A DNA stretch of 64,000 bases from Roseivirga spongicola (GCF_001592965.1 NZ_LRPC01000001.1:1364001-1428000), one strand, 5' to 3'. Positions 16,979-26,939 are shown, counted from the stretch's first letter. Translations and numbers: made by a program. The notes: generated from the sequence alone by a model not told the origin.

Positions 16979-17689
16979 TCAAAACTCCATTGGTACCTCA
17001 ATAGCCAGTACTTCAGCATAAGACTTGGCTTTCACTTCAAAGCTGTCTGTTTCAGAAATACCTACCGCATCGCGAGTGGTTAGGGCTTCACCAGCCACTT
17101 CCATATCGCCATTGAGTACAAAGAAATAGACTCCGTTCCCTGGCTTTTTAACATCATAGTTCAGTTTGGTTCCAGCATCTAGATTGGCCAGACTGAAAAA
17201 AGCATCTTGATTGATCCACAAAGCATCGCCCCCTTCTGGAGATACTACCGTCTGAAACTTGTTCATTCGGTCTTCTACTTCGTAAGTTTTTTGCTCATAT
17301 CTCGGCTCAATATTCTTCTCTTTCGGGAAAACCCAAATTTGGAGAAAGTGCACCTCTTCGTCTTTGTTATGATTGTACTCCGAGTGGCTAATTCCAGAAC
17401 CTGCCGACATGATTTGTACATCGCCTTGACGAATCACTTTATGTCTTCCCGTGCTGTCTTTGTGCTCTAAATCTCCTTGTAGCGGAATAGACACAATTTC
17501 CATGTTCTCATGTGGGTGAGTGCCAAAGCCCATTCCTTCGGCCACCTCATCATCATTTAATACCCTTAATGCGCCAAAGTGAACGCGCTCAGGGTTATGA
17601 TAGTTAGCAAAACTAAAGGTGTGACGGCTTTTCAGCCATCCGTGGTTGGCATAACCGCGACTATCAGATTTATGTACTACAGTTTTCAT
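16979..17689 (-). CDS. Pirin-family bicupin protein
   Basis: A 236-residue bicupin of the YhaK/pirin type. The metal-binding pattern is in the N-terminal cupin: FGTHPHENMEIVS and SAGSGISHSEYN. The start MKTVVHKSDSRGYANHGWLK is highly typical, and the C-terminal domain is the shortened pirin cupin. Family members bind Fe(II); some have quercetinase activity or act as redox sensors. Single gene with its own terminator. Physiological role unresolved. Confidence 0.94.
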   Translation of the reverse strand: MKTVVHKSDSRGYANHGWLKSRHTFSFANYHNPERVHFGALRVLNDDEVAEGMGFGTHPHENMEIVSIPLQGDLEHKDSTGRHKVIRQGDVQIMSAGSGISHSEYNHNKDEEVHFLQIWVFPKEKNIEPRYEQKTYEVEDRMNKFQTVVSPEGGDALWINQDAFFSLANLDAGTKLNYDVKKPGNGVYFFVLNGDMEVAGEALTTRDAVGISETDSFEVKAKSYAEVLAIEVPMEF

Positions 17690-18390
17690 TTTGAATCCTT
17701 TCTTTTATTTCTATGTATGTACATGTATTAAACTCATTAGCTTGAAATTCGGTTCAATTGGTAGAATAGAATTAGTAACGTCATGCCGGAAAAATTGTCC
17801 CTAATTTAAGAAAGGGACAATTTTATCCGGTATCTAAATTCTTCAATTAATAAGATTCCGGATATTTTTCTTCTCACAAATCAAGTTGAGAAGAAAAATT
17901 CCGGAATGACGCCTTGGGTTTTTGAATCCTCCGGACTCCGGTCACATCCCCTTTAAAGAGTAACTTCCTAGCAAGTGGCACATCTATGAAACTCTGCCAA
18001 ACGATGTTTGCACGGATACTCCTCCTTGGCGTTCCGCCCCGAAGTCTCGGGGCACCGGAAGAGGTTGGGAGAATTGGCTCTTATAGGGGGCTTAAGACTG
18101 TTCTTTTGTAAATCATCTAAATGTCTGAAATCTACTTGAAAGCCCCCATCTCGTCTCTTCCCCCGTAGGAGGAAGACAGTACCAAGTGCAGGAAAGAGCA
18201 ATTTTGTCTGATTCTTACAGCAATTGTCGCCCCTCTCTACCGAGGTTTTGGGAGGGGAGCGGAAAAGGGTAGAACTCACTGCAATCCGATTTGACGAAAT
18301 GTTTTTCAGCCGACATCAAATCAAGCAATCATTTAAAGATGGAACTTAGCTTCAACTCTTTAGCTTTCTACAAGACTATATTTTTTAGCT
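17690..18390. other. 700-base gene-free region built of hairpins and repeat-like DNA
   Basis: Contains the double-hairpin element at 17779-17911. From about 17930 the DNA is GC-richer, with short palindromes such as GCCCCGA/TCGGGGC (18036-18042 and 18047-18053). A minus-strand frame over 17968-18279 is open but its product (SPPKTSVERG, LLRGKRRDGGFQ) has the composition of translated intergenic repeats, so I reject it as a gene. Confidence 0.6.
17779..17911. repeat. MITE-like element: two hairpins inside a terminal inverted repeat
   Basis: Outer ends CGTCATGCCGGAA (17779-17791) and TTCCGGAATGACG (17899-17911) pair at 12 of 13 bases. Inside is hairpin A (CCGGA, then AAAATTGTCCC/GGGACAATTTT, then TCCGG; 17786-17830). 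Hairpin B (17855-17876 with 17887-17907) is a 21-bp stem with one bulged base and a 10-base loop. Each hairpin ends in CCGG-type sequence. No coding capacity. Confidence 0.7.
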
Positions 18391-19101
18391 TTGCGCTTTG
18401 TTTTGAAGAGAGAGAAACCAGAAATCAGAGTAATAATTCCGGCTTTCAATGAAGAAAGGTCGGTAGCTCATGTTGTGAAGGATATTCCTTCAGAATGGGT
18501 GGAAGAGGTGATTGTGGTGAACAATGCTTCAACAGATAATACAGTGGAGGTTGCTCAACAAGCAGGGGCAACAGTGCTCACCGAAATGATTCCTGGTTAT
18601 GGTAATGCTTGTCTCAAAGGAATAGAATACATAACCAAAGAGCGTCCTACTACGGATATTGTGGTGTTTTTAGATGGCGATTATTCTGACTATCCACAAC
18701 AGTTGCCAGAGGTGGTGAGTCCCATTATTGAAAGAGATTTCGACTTAGTAATTGGTTCCAGAGCTTTAGGCAGGAGAGAATCAGGCTCCATGACTGTTCC
18801 CCAAGTATTCGGTAACTGGCTGGCTACTACTTTGCTTAAATGGTTTTACGGTGTCAAGTTTACAGACTTAGGGCCTTTTCGAGCTATCAAGTATGACAAG
18901 CTGATGGAGATCGGGATGGTAGATCGAGATTACGGCTGGACTGTAGAGATGCAGCTTAAGGCTGCCAAGCATAAACTCAAGTGTACCGAAGTAGCTGTAA
19001 ACTATAAGCGAAGAATTGGGGTTAGCAAAGTGTCTGGAACAGTGAAGGGCACGGTTATGGCCGGATATAAAATTTTATACACCATTTTTAAGTATCTATA
19101 A
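18391..19101 (+). CDS. Family 2 glycosyltransferase (dolichol-phosphate mannosyltransferase-like)
   Basis: A 236-residue GT-A enzyme with VIIPAFNEE at the N-terminus, VNNASTDNT, the DxD-type FLDGDYSDYP, and DLGPFRAIKYD. No TM helix is obvious, so it probably transfers a sugar to a lipid carrier at the inner membrane face. No ATG fits the N-terminus. The start is TTG here, or TTG at 18403 (giving MKREKPEIRV). A TAGCTTTG motif at 18386-18393 overlaps the first TTG and would favour the second. Its stop overlaps the next ATG (TAATG), so it begins a three-gene operon. Confidence 0.9.
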   Translation: MRFVLKREKPEIRVIIPAFNEERSVAHVVKDIPSEWVEEVIVVNNASTDNTVEVAQQAGATVLTEMIPGYGNACLKGIEYITKERPTTDIVVFLDGDYSDYPQQLPEVVSPIIERDFDLVIGSRALGRRESGSMTVPQVFGNWLATTLLKWFYGVKFTDLGPFRAIKYDKLMEIGMVDRDYGWTVEMQLKAAKHKLKCTEVAVNYKRRIGVSKVSGTVKGTVMAGYKILYTIFKYL

Positions 19102-20588
19102 TGTACTGGCTAGAACTACTAATTCTTACTTGCTACACAGGTGCGCTACTGTTCATTTTTCTTTACAGTATTTCGCAACTTTCTTTGGTGTATCAGTACC
19201 GAAAAGCATCTAGAAAGGGCTTAATTAAACAACCTGCCAAGGTTACAGAAGATTATAGATGTCCTATTGTTACGGTTCAGTTGCCCATTTATAACGAACT
19301 GTATGTAGTTGAACGATTAATCGATGCGGTGGCCAAACTCGAGTGGCCAGAAGATAAACTCGAAATTCAGGTACTTGATGACTCTAATGATGAAACTGTT
19401 GAGCTCGTTGCGGCTAAAGTAAATGAGTGGAAAACCAAAGGACTAGATATTCAACACATAAGAAGGGAAGATAGAAAAGGCTTTAAGGCAGGTGCGCTTC
19501 AGTACGGAACAAGCATTGCCAAAGGGGAGTTCTTAGCTATTTTTGATGCTGACTTTGTGCCTCAGCCAGATTTCTTGAAAGGCAGCGTCCCACACTTCGA
19601 TAGTGATGAAAAAATTGGAGTGGTTCAGACCCGTTGGGGCCACATCAACGAAAAGTATTCAATGCTCACTAAGCTTCAGGCTTTTGGTTTGAATACACAC
19701 TTTAGAGTGGAGCAAAATGGTAGAGCACAAGGAGGTCACTTTCTCAACTTTAATGGTACTGCAGGTATTTGGAGAAGAACCTGCATCGCAGATGCTGGCG
19801 GATGGAAAGCTGATACACTAACCGAAGACCTTGATTTAAGCTACCGTGCTCAGCTCAATGGCTGGAAAATCTTTTACACCCCAGAAATTGTGGCACCTGC
19901 AGAATTGCCTGCGGCTATGGGCGCCATCAAATCACAGCAATATCGCTGGACAAAAGGAGCTGCAGAAACCAGTAGAAAGCTCTTGCCAAAAGTGTTGAAG
20001 GCACCGCTGCCTTTGGGTACTAAATTTCATGCTACTTTCCACTTGCTCAATTCGGCCGTTTTTATCTGTATCGTTATCACCGCTCTGTTAAGCGTCCCCG
20101 TTTTATTTATTAGAAATCAGTCGGATAGCTGGGAATTGCTCATGGACATTTCCATGATGTTTTTGATGGGCTATGTCTTCTTGGTCATCTTTTATTGGAA
20201 TGGTTTCAAAGATGATGAACTCAGTTTTTGGCAGAATTTAAAGACGTTTGCTCCGCAAATGTTTATGCTACTTTCAGTTTTCTTGGGCTTATCTGTCCAT
20301 AATGCGCTAGCGGTTTTTGAAGGGCTAATGGGTAAAAAGAGCCCCTTTGTCAGAACCCCGAAGTTTAACATCAAAGACAAGAAAGATAGCTGGAAAGGAA
20401 ATATTTACTTCAGTAAAAAAATCAATCCTTTAACAGTAATTGAAGGCTTGTTGAGTCTCTATTTCTTTGCTGGTTTAGGGCTTGCATTTTACTTCAATGA
20501 TTTTGCTCTGCTGCCCTTTCATATTTTGTTGAGTTTAGGTTTCTTGCTTGTGTTCTACTATTCGGTACAACACACTCGCCATGCCTAA
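19101..20588 (+). CDS. Membrane glycosyltransferase, cellulose-synthase-like GT2
   Basis: A 495-residue protein: one N-terminal TM (about 5-28), a GT2 domain (about 50-300), and four TM helices (about 310-495). Catalytic motifs are present: VQLPIYNE, VLDDSNDET, FDADFVP, TLTEDLDLSYRAQ and QQYRWTKG (the QxxRW motif of processive or CESA-like enzymes). Such proteins typically make glycolipids or beta-linked polymers at the membrane. It shares one base with the upstream GT gene and overlaps the downstream membrane gene by 8 bases. Confidence 0.92.
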   Translation: MYWLELLILTCYTGALLFIFLYSISQLSLVYQYRKASRKGLIKQPAKVTEDYRCPIVTVQLPIYNELYVVERLIDAVAKLEWPEDKLEIQVLDDSNDETVELVAAKVNEWKTKGLDIQHIRREDRKGFKAGALQYGTSIAKGEFLAIFDADFVPQPDFLKGSVPHFDSDEKIGVVQTRWGHINEKYSMLTKLQAFGLNTHFRVEQNGRAQGGHFLNFNGTAGIWRRTCIADAGGWKADTLTEDLDLSYRAQLNGWKIFYTPEIVAPAELPAAMGAIKSQQYRWTKGAAETSRKLLPKVLKAPLPLGTKFHATFHLLNSAVFICIVITALLSVPVLFIRNQSDSWELLMDISMMFLMGYVFLVIFYWNGFKDDELSFWQNLKTFAPQMFMLLSVFLGLSVHNALAVFEGLMGKKSPFVRTPKFNIKDKKDSWKGNIYFSKKINPLTVIEGLLSLYFFAGLGLAFYFNDFALLPFHILLSLGFLLVFYYSVQHTRHA

Positions 20589-21912
20589 GCAAAACTATTG
20601 GCTGAATACGGCCTTCATTCTCAGCGCAGCACTCACCATTTACATTGGCTACTCTGTTCCTAGGGAATCCACGGTTCAACTCATTTCGGCCTACACACTT
20701 TTCTTCGCATCCATTGTTGTCATCTGCAAAAAACTAGATAATGGTGAAGAAGAGCTGGCCTATTACTGGGGCATGCTGCTTCGGGTTTTGCTTATTGCCT
20801 CGGTGCCTAAGCTTTCTGACGATATTTTCCGCTTTGTGTGGGATGGCAGGTTGCTTACTTCGCTGGAAGATCCATATAAGCACTTGCCGGCTTACTTTTT
20901 AGATAAGAATATTGAAGGTGTTGATCAGGCGCTATTTGCCAAACTCAACTCTAAGGAATATTTCAGCGTTTATCCACCGCTTAATCAGGTGATTTTCTTT
21001 ATTGGAGCTCTGTTTTCGCCTAATTCAGTGTTTTGGTCGACTGTTGTGATTCGCATCATCCTGCTGCTGTTTGAACTAGGTAACATTCGCCTGATTCAAA
21101 AGCTCCTGGCTCATTATGGACTTCCGCAGAAGTACGGATTAATCTATGCTTTGAATCCGCTGGTGATTTTAGAGTTGACTGGAAATCTGCATTTTGAAGC
21201 CATTGTCATTTTCTTCTTACTACAGGCGGTGTGGTATTTCGAACGAAATAGATTGAATTGGTCGGCTGTATTTTTCGGGCTTTCCGTAGCCACTAAATTC
21301 ATTCCATTAATTGCTCTGCCTTTGTTGATCAGAAAGATTGGATTCAAAAAAACACTGATTTACGGCCTGATTGTAGTTGCTACGTTGGCTGTTACTTTTC
21401 TACCGATGATTAACACTGCTCATGCTTGGGCCATTTGGGAAAGCATGTCGCTTTACTTCCAGAAGTTTGAGTTTAATGGCAGCTTCTATTATTTGGCTAG
21501 GTGGTATGGGTTCGAAGCCTTCGGCCATAACATCATTGAACAGTCAGGGAAATGGATGATGGCGGCTACCTTCGTAAGCATCATAATCTACTCTTTAGCC
21601 GCTAAAAAGAGTGGTGATTGGCCAAGGCAAATGGTGTGGGTTTGGCTGCTGTACTTGCTGTTTGCCACTACCGTTCACCCGTGGTATGCTATTCCTTTAT
21701 TGGCAGTCAGTGTATTCTCTAACGTGCGTTTTCCGTTTCTCTGGTCATACCTTATCTTCCTTACCTATATCAATTACTCGGGCGGAGAATATCAAGATCG
21801 GATTGATGTAGTAATGATTGAATATGGTATTCTCGCTGTATTTGTTTTACTCGAAATCTTTGGGGTAAGGCTCAACAAATGGTTGTTTAGTTTGCCTTCT
21901 CGAGAGTCTTAG
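20581..21912 (+). CDS. Polytopic membrane protein, GT87/mannosyltransferase-like
   Basis: A 443-residue protein with about 10-11 TM helices. An early luminal motif, LSDDIFRFVWDGRLL, and the loop YPPLNQVIFF resemble C-type GT-C glycosyltransferases (DUF2029/GT87 or PMT-like), which use polyprenyl-phosphate sugars on the outer face of the membrane. I start at the ATG at 20581; an upstream in-frame start would add 11 residues inside the previous gene. The three-gene order (soluble GT2, CESA-like GT2, GT-C) suggests synthesis and export of a surface glycolipid or glycan (inference). Confidence 0.82.
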   Translation: MPKQNYWLNTAFILSAALTIYIGYSVPRESTVQLISAYTLFFASIVVICKKLDNGEEELAYYWGMLLRVLLIASVPKLSDDIFRFVWDGRLLTSLEDPYKHLPAYFLDKNIEGVDQALFAKLNSKEYFSVYPPLNQVIFFIGALFSPNSVFWSTVVIRIILLLFELGNIRLIQKLLAHYGLPQKYGLIYALNPLVILELTGNLHFEAIVIFFLLQAVWYFERNRLNWSAVFFGLSVATKFIPLIALPLLIRKIGFKKTLIYGLIVVATLAVTFLPMINTAHAWAIWESMSLYFQKFEFNGSFYYLARWYGFEAFGHNIIEQSGKWMMAATFVSIIIYSLAAKKSGDWPRQMVWVWLLYLLFATTVHPWYAIPLLAVSVFSNVRFPFLWSYLIFLTYINYSGGEYQDRIDVVMIEYGILAVFVLLEIFGVRLNKWLFSLPSRES

Positions 21913-21980
21913 TTCAGAGGTTAACGTCCCGTTATAGACTAAATGTAGGTAGCCAGTTTGTTTTTACATCAGTTCATAGC

Positions 21981-22028
21981 TGTGCCTTTAGGTACAGAAG
22001 AAAAGGGTGTTTTGTACCTAAAGGCACA
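21981..22028. repeat. Perfect 16-bp inverted repeat with a 16-base loop
   Basis: Arms TGTGCCTTTAGGTACA (21981-21996) and TGTACCTAAAGGCACA (22013-22028). It lies in the 184-base gap between two convergent genes and lacks a T-run, so it may act as a bidirectional terminator or be a small repeat element. Confidence 0.6.
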
Positions 22029-22096
22029 AACGAAAGAGTTTGCTAGGAGATTTTACCAATATTCTGTCCCAATAGGGACTAAGGAATCGCTAGTGG

Positions 22097-23224
22097 TTAG
22101 TTTAATTCCAACCTATAGGTAATATGCTTCTTAGATGGTTCGGCACCTAAGCCTTTGTGAATGGCCAGCATTTTATCGTTAAAATCTCCTACCCATGAAA
22201 GTTCAATGTCTTTTACGTTGGTATTGTTAATGGTATGCTGAAAAGCACGATAGGTCAACACAGACTCCAGCCCCATGTTCTGGAATTTCGGCTTACTGCC
22301 CATTACTACCACTCTAACGCGAGTAATGAAATTCGTTTTTTTCAGGTAAAGGAAACGAAGCTTATTCCAAAGGTTGAGTTTGCCGTTGAACTTCTTGAAG
22401 ATTTGATTCACATCAGGAAGACACATCACGAAGGCGGCAGGCTCATCGTTTACATAAGCGAATTGAATAACACCAGGGTCAACAATTGGCTTAATTTTTC
22501 TGAATGTCTCTATCACGTAATCCTTCTTGATAGGCGTGAAGTTTTCGAACTCTGCCCATGCCGAATTATAGATGTCCATAAAATCTTCAGCAAACTGATC
22601 GATTTTAGACGGATCGAATGGCTTTGTGGTCAGGTTTGGTCTACGTTTGATTACGTATTCTGCAATTTTTACAAACCTTGGGCTTAAACCTTTTTCAAGG
22701 TTAAACTCATTGGTTATTTGCTCCATCTTTACGTAAAAGCCATAGTCTTCAAACATCTTTTGGTAATAAGGATGGTTATAAGCCATTCCGTAAGATGGTT
22801 GAGTAAAACCTTCTACCAAAAGTCCCCAGTACTGATCGTTCTCTCCAAAGTTAATAGGGCCATCAACAGTAGTTACTTTTCTTTCTTTTAGCCACTCAAC
22901 GGCCGTATCGAACATTAAGTTGGCTGCTGCTGAATCATCAATGCACTCAAAAAAGCCTATGCCTCCAATTCTCTTGTCGCCATAATTGGCCTTCTTTTCA
23001 TTGATGAAAGCGGCTATTCTGCCAATAACTGAGCCTTGATCGTTTTTAAGAATCCAGCGAGTGGCTTCACCGTGTTGGTAGAAAGTGTTTTTGGAAGGAT
23101 CGAAAACTGCGTCAATATCGGAATCCAGTGGACAAACCCACTCCGGATCGTTTTTGTATAGCGCCCTAGCTACGTCTAGAAATGCTTTTTCCTGATCCTT
23201 ATTTTTGACTTCTGATATCTGCAT
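22097..23224 (-). CDS. GNAT-like acyltransferase-fold protein (375 aa)
   Basis: The protein begins MQISEVKNKDQEKAFLDVARALYKNDPEWVCPLDSD and resembles a large group of uncharacterised Bacteroidota proteins with GNAT folds (YghO-like). The N-terminal half carries a GNAT-like block (GRIAAFINEKKANYGDKRIGGIGFFECIDD, shown here only as a pattern). The C-terminal half has MGSKPKFQNMGLESVLTYRAF and ELSWVGDFNDKMLAIHKGLGA, typical of acetyl-CoA-binding helices. A TTG at 23233 could add 3 residues, but ATG is preferred. Substrate unknown. Confidence 0.8.
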   Translation of the reverse strand: MQISEVKNKDQEKAFLDVARALYKNDPEWVCPLDSDIDAVFDPSKNTFYQHGEATRWILKNDQGSVIGRIAAFINEKKANYGDKRIGGIGFFECIDDSAAANLMFDTAVEWLKERKVTTVDGPINFGENDQYWGLLVEGFTQPSYGMAYNHPYYQKMFEDYGFYVKMEQITNEFNLEKGLSPRFVKIAEYVIKRRPNLTTKPFDPSKIDQFAEDFMDIYNSAWAEFENFTPIKKDYVIETFRKIKPIVDPGVIQFAYVNDEPAAFVMCLPDVNQIFKKFNGKLNLWNKLRFLYLKKTNFITRVRVVVMGSKPKFQNMGLESVLTYRAFQHTINNTNVKDIELSWVGDFNDKMLAIHKGLGAEPSKKHITYRLELN

Positions 23225-23296
23225 AAAACCCAAATTCCGATGCTAGCAACAAAGAAATCCTTTATTTGTGATACTTGAAAATGGAAGCACCAATAT

Positions 23297-23698
23297 TTAG
23301 CTCAAGAGCCCCTTCTTCTGAAGCTCATCAAAGATAATTCGGTCTACAAAAGAGACCAATGGTTTGTCTTTATAATTGAACCATCTTACTTCTTCAATTT
23401 CGGCTGCCGGTTGAATAGTCCCTGTATACTTGGCCCAATAGCAAGTCATTTGCACTTGAACGCCAAGAGGTTGACCATGAGCTTGCGCTTCAAAAGTACC
23501 GAAGTGCTCTAAAGAAGCTGGAAGAAGCGCTACAGAAAGTTCCTCATCTATCTCCCTCAACAGCGCTTCATCATCATTCTCTCCTGGTTCTCGCTTACCT
23601 CCAGGAATGTAAAATACATTCTTACCAATGGAGCGAGCTACCAAAATCTTTCCGTCAACTATTTCTATCCAGGCTAGCTTGTCAATTATTCGGCTCAT
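23297..23698 (-). CDS. NUDIX hydrolase
   Basis: A 133-residue protein with an intact Nudix box ([21 protein letters not shown]), i.e. the GX5EX7REUXEE pattern with the metal-binding glutamates in place. It overlaps the end of mutB by 4 bases (ATGA), so it is co-translated in the mutAB operon. The substrate cannot be read from sequence; nucleotide sugars or CoA derivatives are possible, the latter attractive because of the CoA-linked operon (speculation). Confidence 0.92.
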   Translation of the reverse strand: MSRIIDKLAWIEIVDGKILVARSIGKNVFYIPGGKREPGENDDEALLREIDEELSVALLPASLEHFGTFEAQAHGQPLGVQVQMTCYWAKYTGTIQPAAEIEEVRWFNYKDKPLVSFVDRIIFDELQKKGLLS

Positions 23699-25806
23699 TC
23701 CTCAATTAGTTTCTCAAGAATTTCCTGAGCTGCTTTGGCGATGACCGTTCCCGGACCGAAAACAAACGAAACCCCAGATTCAAAAAGGAAGTCATAGTCA
23801 TTCGGAGGAATTACTCCACCAGCAATCACCATAATATCTTCTCTGCCAATTTTCTTAAGTTCTTCAATTAGCTGTGGGACTAAAGTCTTATGGCCTGCGG
23901 CTAAACTAGAGGCGCCTATAATATGCACATCGTTCTCAGCAGCTTGCATTGCCGCTTCGGCAGGAGTTTGAAAAAGTGGCCCTATGTCTACATCAAAGCC
24001 CATGTCGGCAAAGCTGGTAGCAATTACTTTGGCTCCTCTATCGTGCCCGTCCTGCCCCATTTTGGCCACCATGATTCTTGGTCTTCTGCCGTCTAATTCG
24101 GCAAACTTATCTGCCAAGTCTCTGGCCTTAATAAAGTCTTCGTTTTCTTTCACTTCACTCGAATATACACCCGAAATGGTTTGTGTTACAGCTTTATGTC
24201 GGCCGAATACTTTTTCCATGGCCATGGAGATTTCTCCAAGCGAAGCTCTTTTTCTGGCGGCCTCCACTGCTAACTCTAATAAGTTTCCTTCACCTGTCTC
24301 CGCACATTGGGTAATGGCTGAAAGTGCGGCTTCTACCTCATCAGAATTACGTTCTTTTCTCAATTTCTCGAGGCGGGCAATTTGAGATTTTAGAACTGCA
24401 GTATTGTCTACTTCAAGTAGTTCAATATCGGTTTTCTCATCTACCGCATATTTGTTTACACCCACAATGGTGTCTTTTCCAGAATCAATTCTGGCTTGCT
24501 TTCTAGCGGCAGCCTCTTCAATTCTCATCTTTGGAAGACCTTGCTCAATGGCTTTGGCCATTCCGCCCATTTCTTCTACTTCTTCAATCAGTGCCCAAGC
24601 TTTCTTCACTAGCTGATCTGTCAAATATTCAACATGGTAAGAGCCGCCCCAAGGGTCAATTACTCTTGTAATTCCAGTTTCCTTCTGCAAGTAGATTTGT
24701 GTGTTTCTAGCAATTCTTGCGGAGAAATCTGTCGGTAAAGCAATGGCTTCATCCAAAGCATTGGTGTGTAGCGATTGCGTATGGCCCATGGCTGCGGCTA
24801 AGGCTTCCACACAGGTTCTGGCTACGTTATTGAAAGGGTCTTGCTCCGTTAGCGACCAGCCAGAAGTTTGGCTATGCGTTCTCAAAGCCATAGACTTAGG
24901 ATTTTTTGGGTTGAATTGCTTCACAATTTTTGCCCAAAGCAATCGGCCTGCTCTCATTTTGGCTATTTCCATGAAGTGATTCATGCCAACAGCCCAGAAA
25001 AATGAAAGTCTTGGAGCGAATTCGTCTACATCTAAGCCTGCCTCAATACCTGTTCTCAAATACTCAAGACCATCGGCCAAAGTATAAGCCAACTCTAAAT
25101 CTGCAGTTGCTCCAGCTTCTTGCATGTGATAGCCAGAAATGCTGATAGAGTTGAATTTAGGCATGTTCTTGGAGGTGTATTCGAAAATATCTCCAATAAT
25201 TCTCATAGAAGGCAGGGGAGGGTAGATGTAGGTATTCCTCACCATAAACTCCTTCAGAATATCATTCTGAATGGTGCCTGAAAGTTTGTCTTTACTCACG
25301 CCTTGTTCTTCGGCAGCCACAATGTAAAAGGCCATAATCGGAATTACCGCACCATTCATGGTCATGGAAACCGACATTTTATCTAGCGGAATTTGGTCGA
25401 AAAGGACTTCCATATCTAAAATGGAGTCGATGGCTACACCGGCTTTTCCTACATCGCCCACTACTCTTTGGTGGTCTGAATCGTAACCACGATGAGTGGC
25501 TAAATCGAAGGCTACAGAAAGTCCTTTCTGGCCAGCAGCGAGGTTTCTTCGGTAGAATGCGTTTGATTCTTCAGCTGTAGAAAAACCAGCATACTGGCGG
25601 ATTGTCCAAGGTCTAACGGTATACATGGAGCTATATGGCCCTCTCAAATAGGGCGGAACCCCTGCTCCAAAGCCAAGGTGTTCAATGGACTTGAATTCAA
25701 TGCCTTCTAAGCTCGAAGGAATGTCAATTCCTTCGGCAGACTTCCACACTTCAGTAGATTTAGCAGATTTTTGGGTTGGCTTAATGTTATTTAAATCCGG
25801 TCTCAT
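23695..25806 (-). CDS. scpA: Methylmalonyl-CoA mutase large (catalytic) subunit
   Basis: A 703-residue catalytic alpha subunit interconverting (R)-methylmalonyl-CoA and succinyl-CoA by adenosylcobalamin radical chemistry. The TIM barrel (about 40-540) has [15 protein letters not shown] and [18 protein letters not shown]. The C-terminal B12 domain (about 575-700) has the base-off cobalamin motif [11 protein letters not shown], with the coordinating His near residue 588, plus GASSLAAGH and [11 protein letters not shown]. It overlaps both mutA and the NUDIX gene by 4 bases each. In Bacteroidota it also serves propionate formation or use. Confidence 0.97.
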   Translation of the reverse strand: MRPDLNNIKPTQKSAKSTEVWKSAEGIDIPSSLEGIEFKSIEHLGFGAGVPPYLRGPYSSMYTVRPWTIRQYAGFSTAEESNAFYRRNLAAGQKGLSVAFDLATHRGYDSDHQRVVGDVGKAGVAIDSILDMEVLFDQIPLDKMSVSMTMNGAVIPIMAFYIVAAEEQGVSKDKLSGTIQNDILKEFMVRNTYIYPPLPSMRIIGDIFEYTSKNMPKFNSISISGYHMQEAGATADLELAYTLADGLEYLRTGIEAGLDVDEFAPRLSFFWAVGMNHFMEIAKMRAGRLLWAKIVKQFNPKNPKSMALRTHSQTSGWSLTEQDPFNNVARTCVEALAAAMGHTQSLHTNALDEAIALPTDFSARIARNTQIYLQKETGITRVIDPWGGSYHVEYLTDQLVKKAWALIEEVEEMGGMAKAIEQGLPKMRIEEAAARKQARIDSGKDTIVGVNKYAVDEKTDIELLEVDNTAVLKSQIARLEKLRKERNSDEVEAALSAITQCAETGEGNLLELAVEAARKRASLGEISMAMEKVFGRHKAVTQTISGVYSSEVKENEDFIKARDLADKFAELDGRRPRIMVAKMGQDGHDRGAKVIATSFADMGFDVDIGPLFQTPAEAAMQAAENDVHIIGASSLAAGHKTLVPQLIEELKKIGREDIMVIAGGVIPPNDYDFLFESGVSFVFGPGTVIAKAAQEILEKLIEE

Positions 25807-26939
25807 TGGGCTTCACTTTTCAACTGTTCTACATCCGTTTTGCTCAATCCGCCATTGTCTTCAATTTTTTGTAGAAGAGTCAGTGCGTCATTATATAAAG
25901 TGTGAGTTAGCTCTTCTATATAGTAAGAGCCAGCGGCAGGATCTACCATTTTATTGAGGTAAGACTCTTCGCTCAGAATGGAAGAGATATTTCTGGCTAT
26001 TCTTTCTGCCAGAGAATGCTTTTCTGGGAAGATGTTATAGAATGGCTGAACGATCAACCCGTCCGTTCCTCCTATTATGGCCGACATGGCTTGGGTAGTA
26101 GCATGCAGCATAAAACTATGTGGGTCGTCAATTTCTGCGGTCCAAGGGCCAGCTTGGCTAATGATTTGTACCGATGGCTCATTAATTCCGTAGGCTGAAA
26201 TAACCGATTGGGCAAGCTTTCTCAGTGCTCTGTGTTTGGCAATTTCCAGAAAGAAATCGTTTGAAATTGTCTGTCTAAAAAAAGTGTTGCTGACACAATC
26301 TTCTACCTGAGCCCCATTGCTGGTTAGCTGATCTACCTTTTCAATGAGTTCAGCTAAAGTTAGCGCTAGTGATAGGGCTGTGTTTTCTTCTTTAACAACG
26401 GCAACCTCTAAAGACTTGAGCTTCCCTGTAGAAGCTAATCTAGAATGAGCAGTTGAAATGAAGCCTGAAACCTTCTCTATATCTACATCGGCCTTACTTA
26501 AGTATTGACTGTAAGAAGTTATGAAATCTGCTGTTTGAATTGCTTCTGACAAAACAAAAGACAGACTGCAGTAAGCAGGCTGGATATCTTTTAGCAGTAA
26601 GCCCCAGTCTGGTGCTGCAGAAAGCTGAAAGACTATTCCGGTTGCGCCATTTTCTAATGCACCCAAAGCCTTTTGGTTCGCTGCTTTGTCGTCTTCAACC
26701 ACAATTGGCTGATAATTGACCCAGTAGCGATCGCCAAAAAGGGTGGGCTCATCACTGAAGCGGCTGTAATTAAATGGTTCGAAGTCAAGGTTTTCTGCCG
26801 TATAAAAAGGCCTGCCAGAGATTCCTTGGGTTTTCCACAATAACGACTCTACTGGTTGTCCGCGTAGGTCGCCTCGAAGTTTTTCCGTCCAATCTTCAGC
26901 AGTTTGTTTTTCAAATTCTTGAAATAATCCACTACTCAT
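25803..26939 (-). CDS. mutA: Methylmalonyl-CoA mutase small subunit
   Basis: A 378-residue partner of the catalytic subunit, retaining only the barrel-related region ([66 protein letters not shown]). It has no cobalamin-binding DxHxxG domain and is shorter than many homologues, which often exceed 450 residues. It is the first gene of the operon mutA-mutB-NUDIX, coupled by ATGA overlaps. The start is the ATG 250 bases from dnaA, divergent across the DnaA-box region. Confidence 0.92.
   Translation of the reverse strand: MSSGLFQEFEKQTAEDWTEKLRGDLRGQPVESLLWKTQGISGRPFYTAENLDFEPFNYSRFSDEPTLFGDRYWVNYQPIVVEDDKAANQKALGALENGATGIVFQLSAAPDWGLLLKDIQPAYCSLSFVLSEAIQTADFITSYSQYLSKADVDIEKVSGFISTAHSRLASTGKLKSLEVAVVKEENTALSLALTLAELIEKVDQLTSNGAQVEDCVSNTFFRQTISNDFFLEIAKHRALRKLAQSVISAYGINEPSVQIISQAGPWTAEIDDPHSFMLHATTQAMSAIIGGTDGLIVQPFYNIFPEKHSLAERIARNISSILSEESYLNKMVDPAAGSYYIEELTHTLYNDALTLLQKIEDNGGLSKTDVEQLKSEAQ

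Noticed and set aside
17779-17911. tRNA or rRNA at this structured region
   Set aside because: Two hairpins do not form a cloverleaf with conserved tRNA positions, and no anticodon arm or CCA context is present.
17968-18279. Minus-strand 103-residue frame
   Set aside because: It lies in repeat-like DNA, has no ribosome or promoter context, and its product looks like translated intergenic palindromes rather than a protein.
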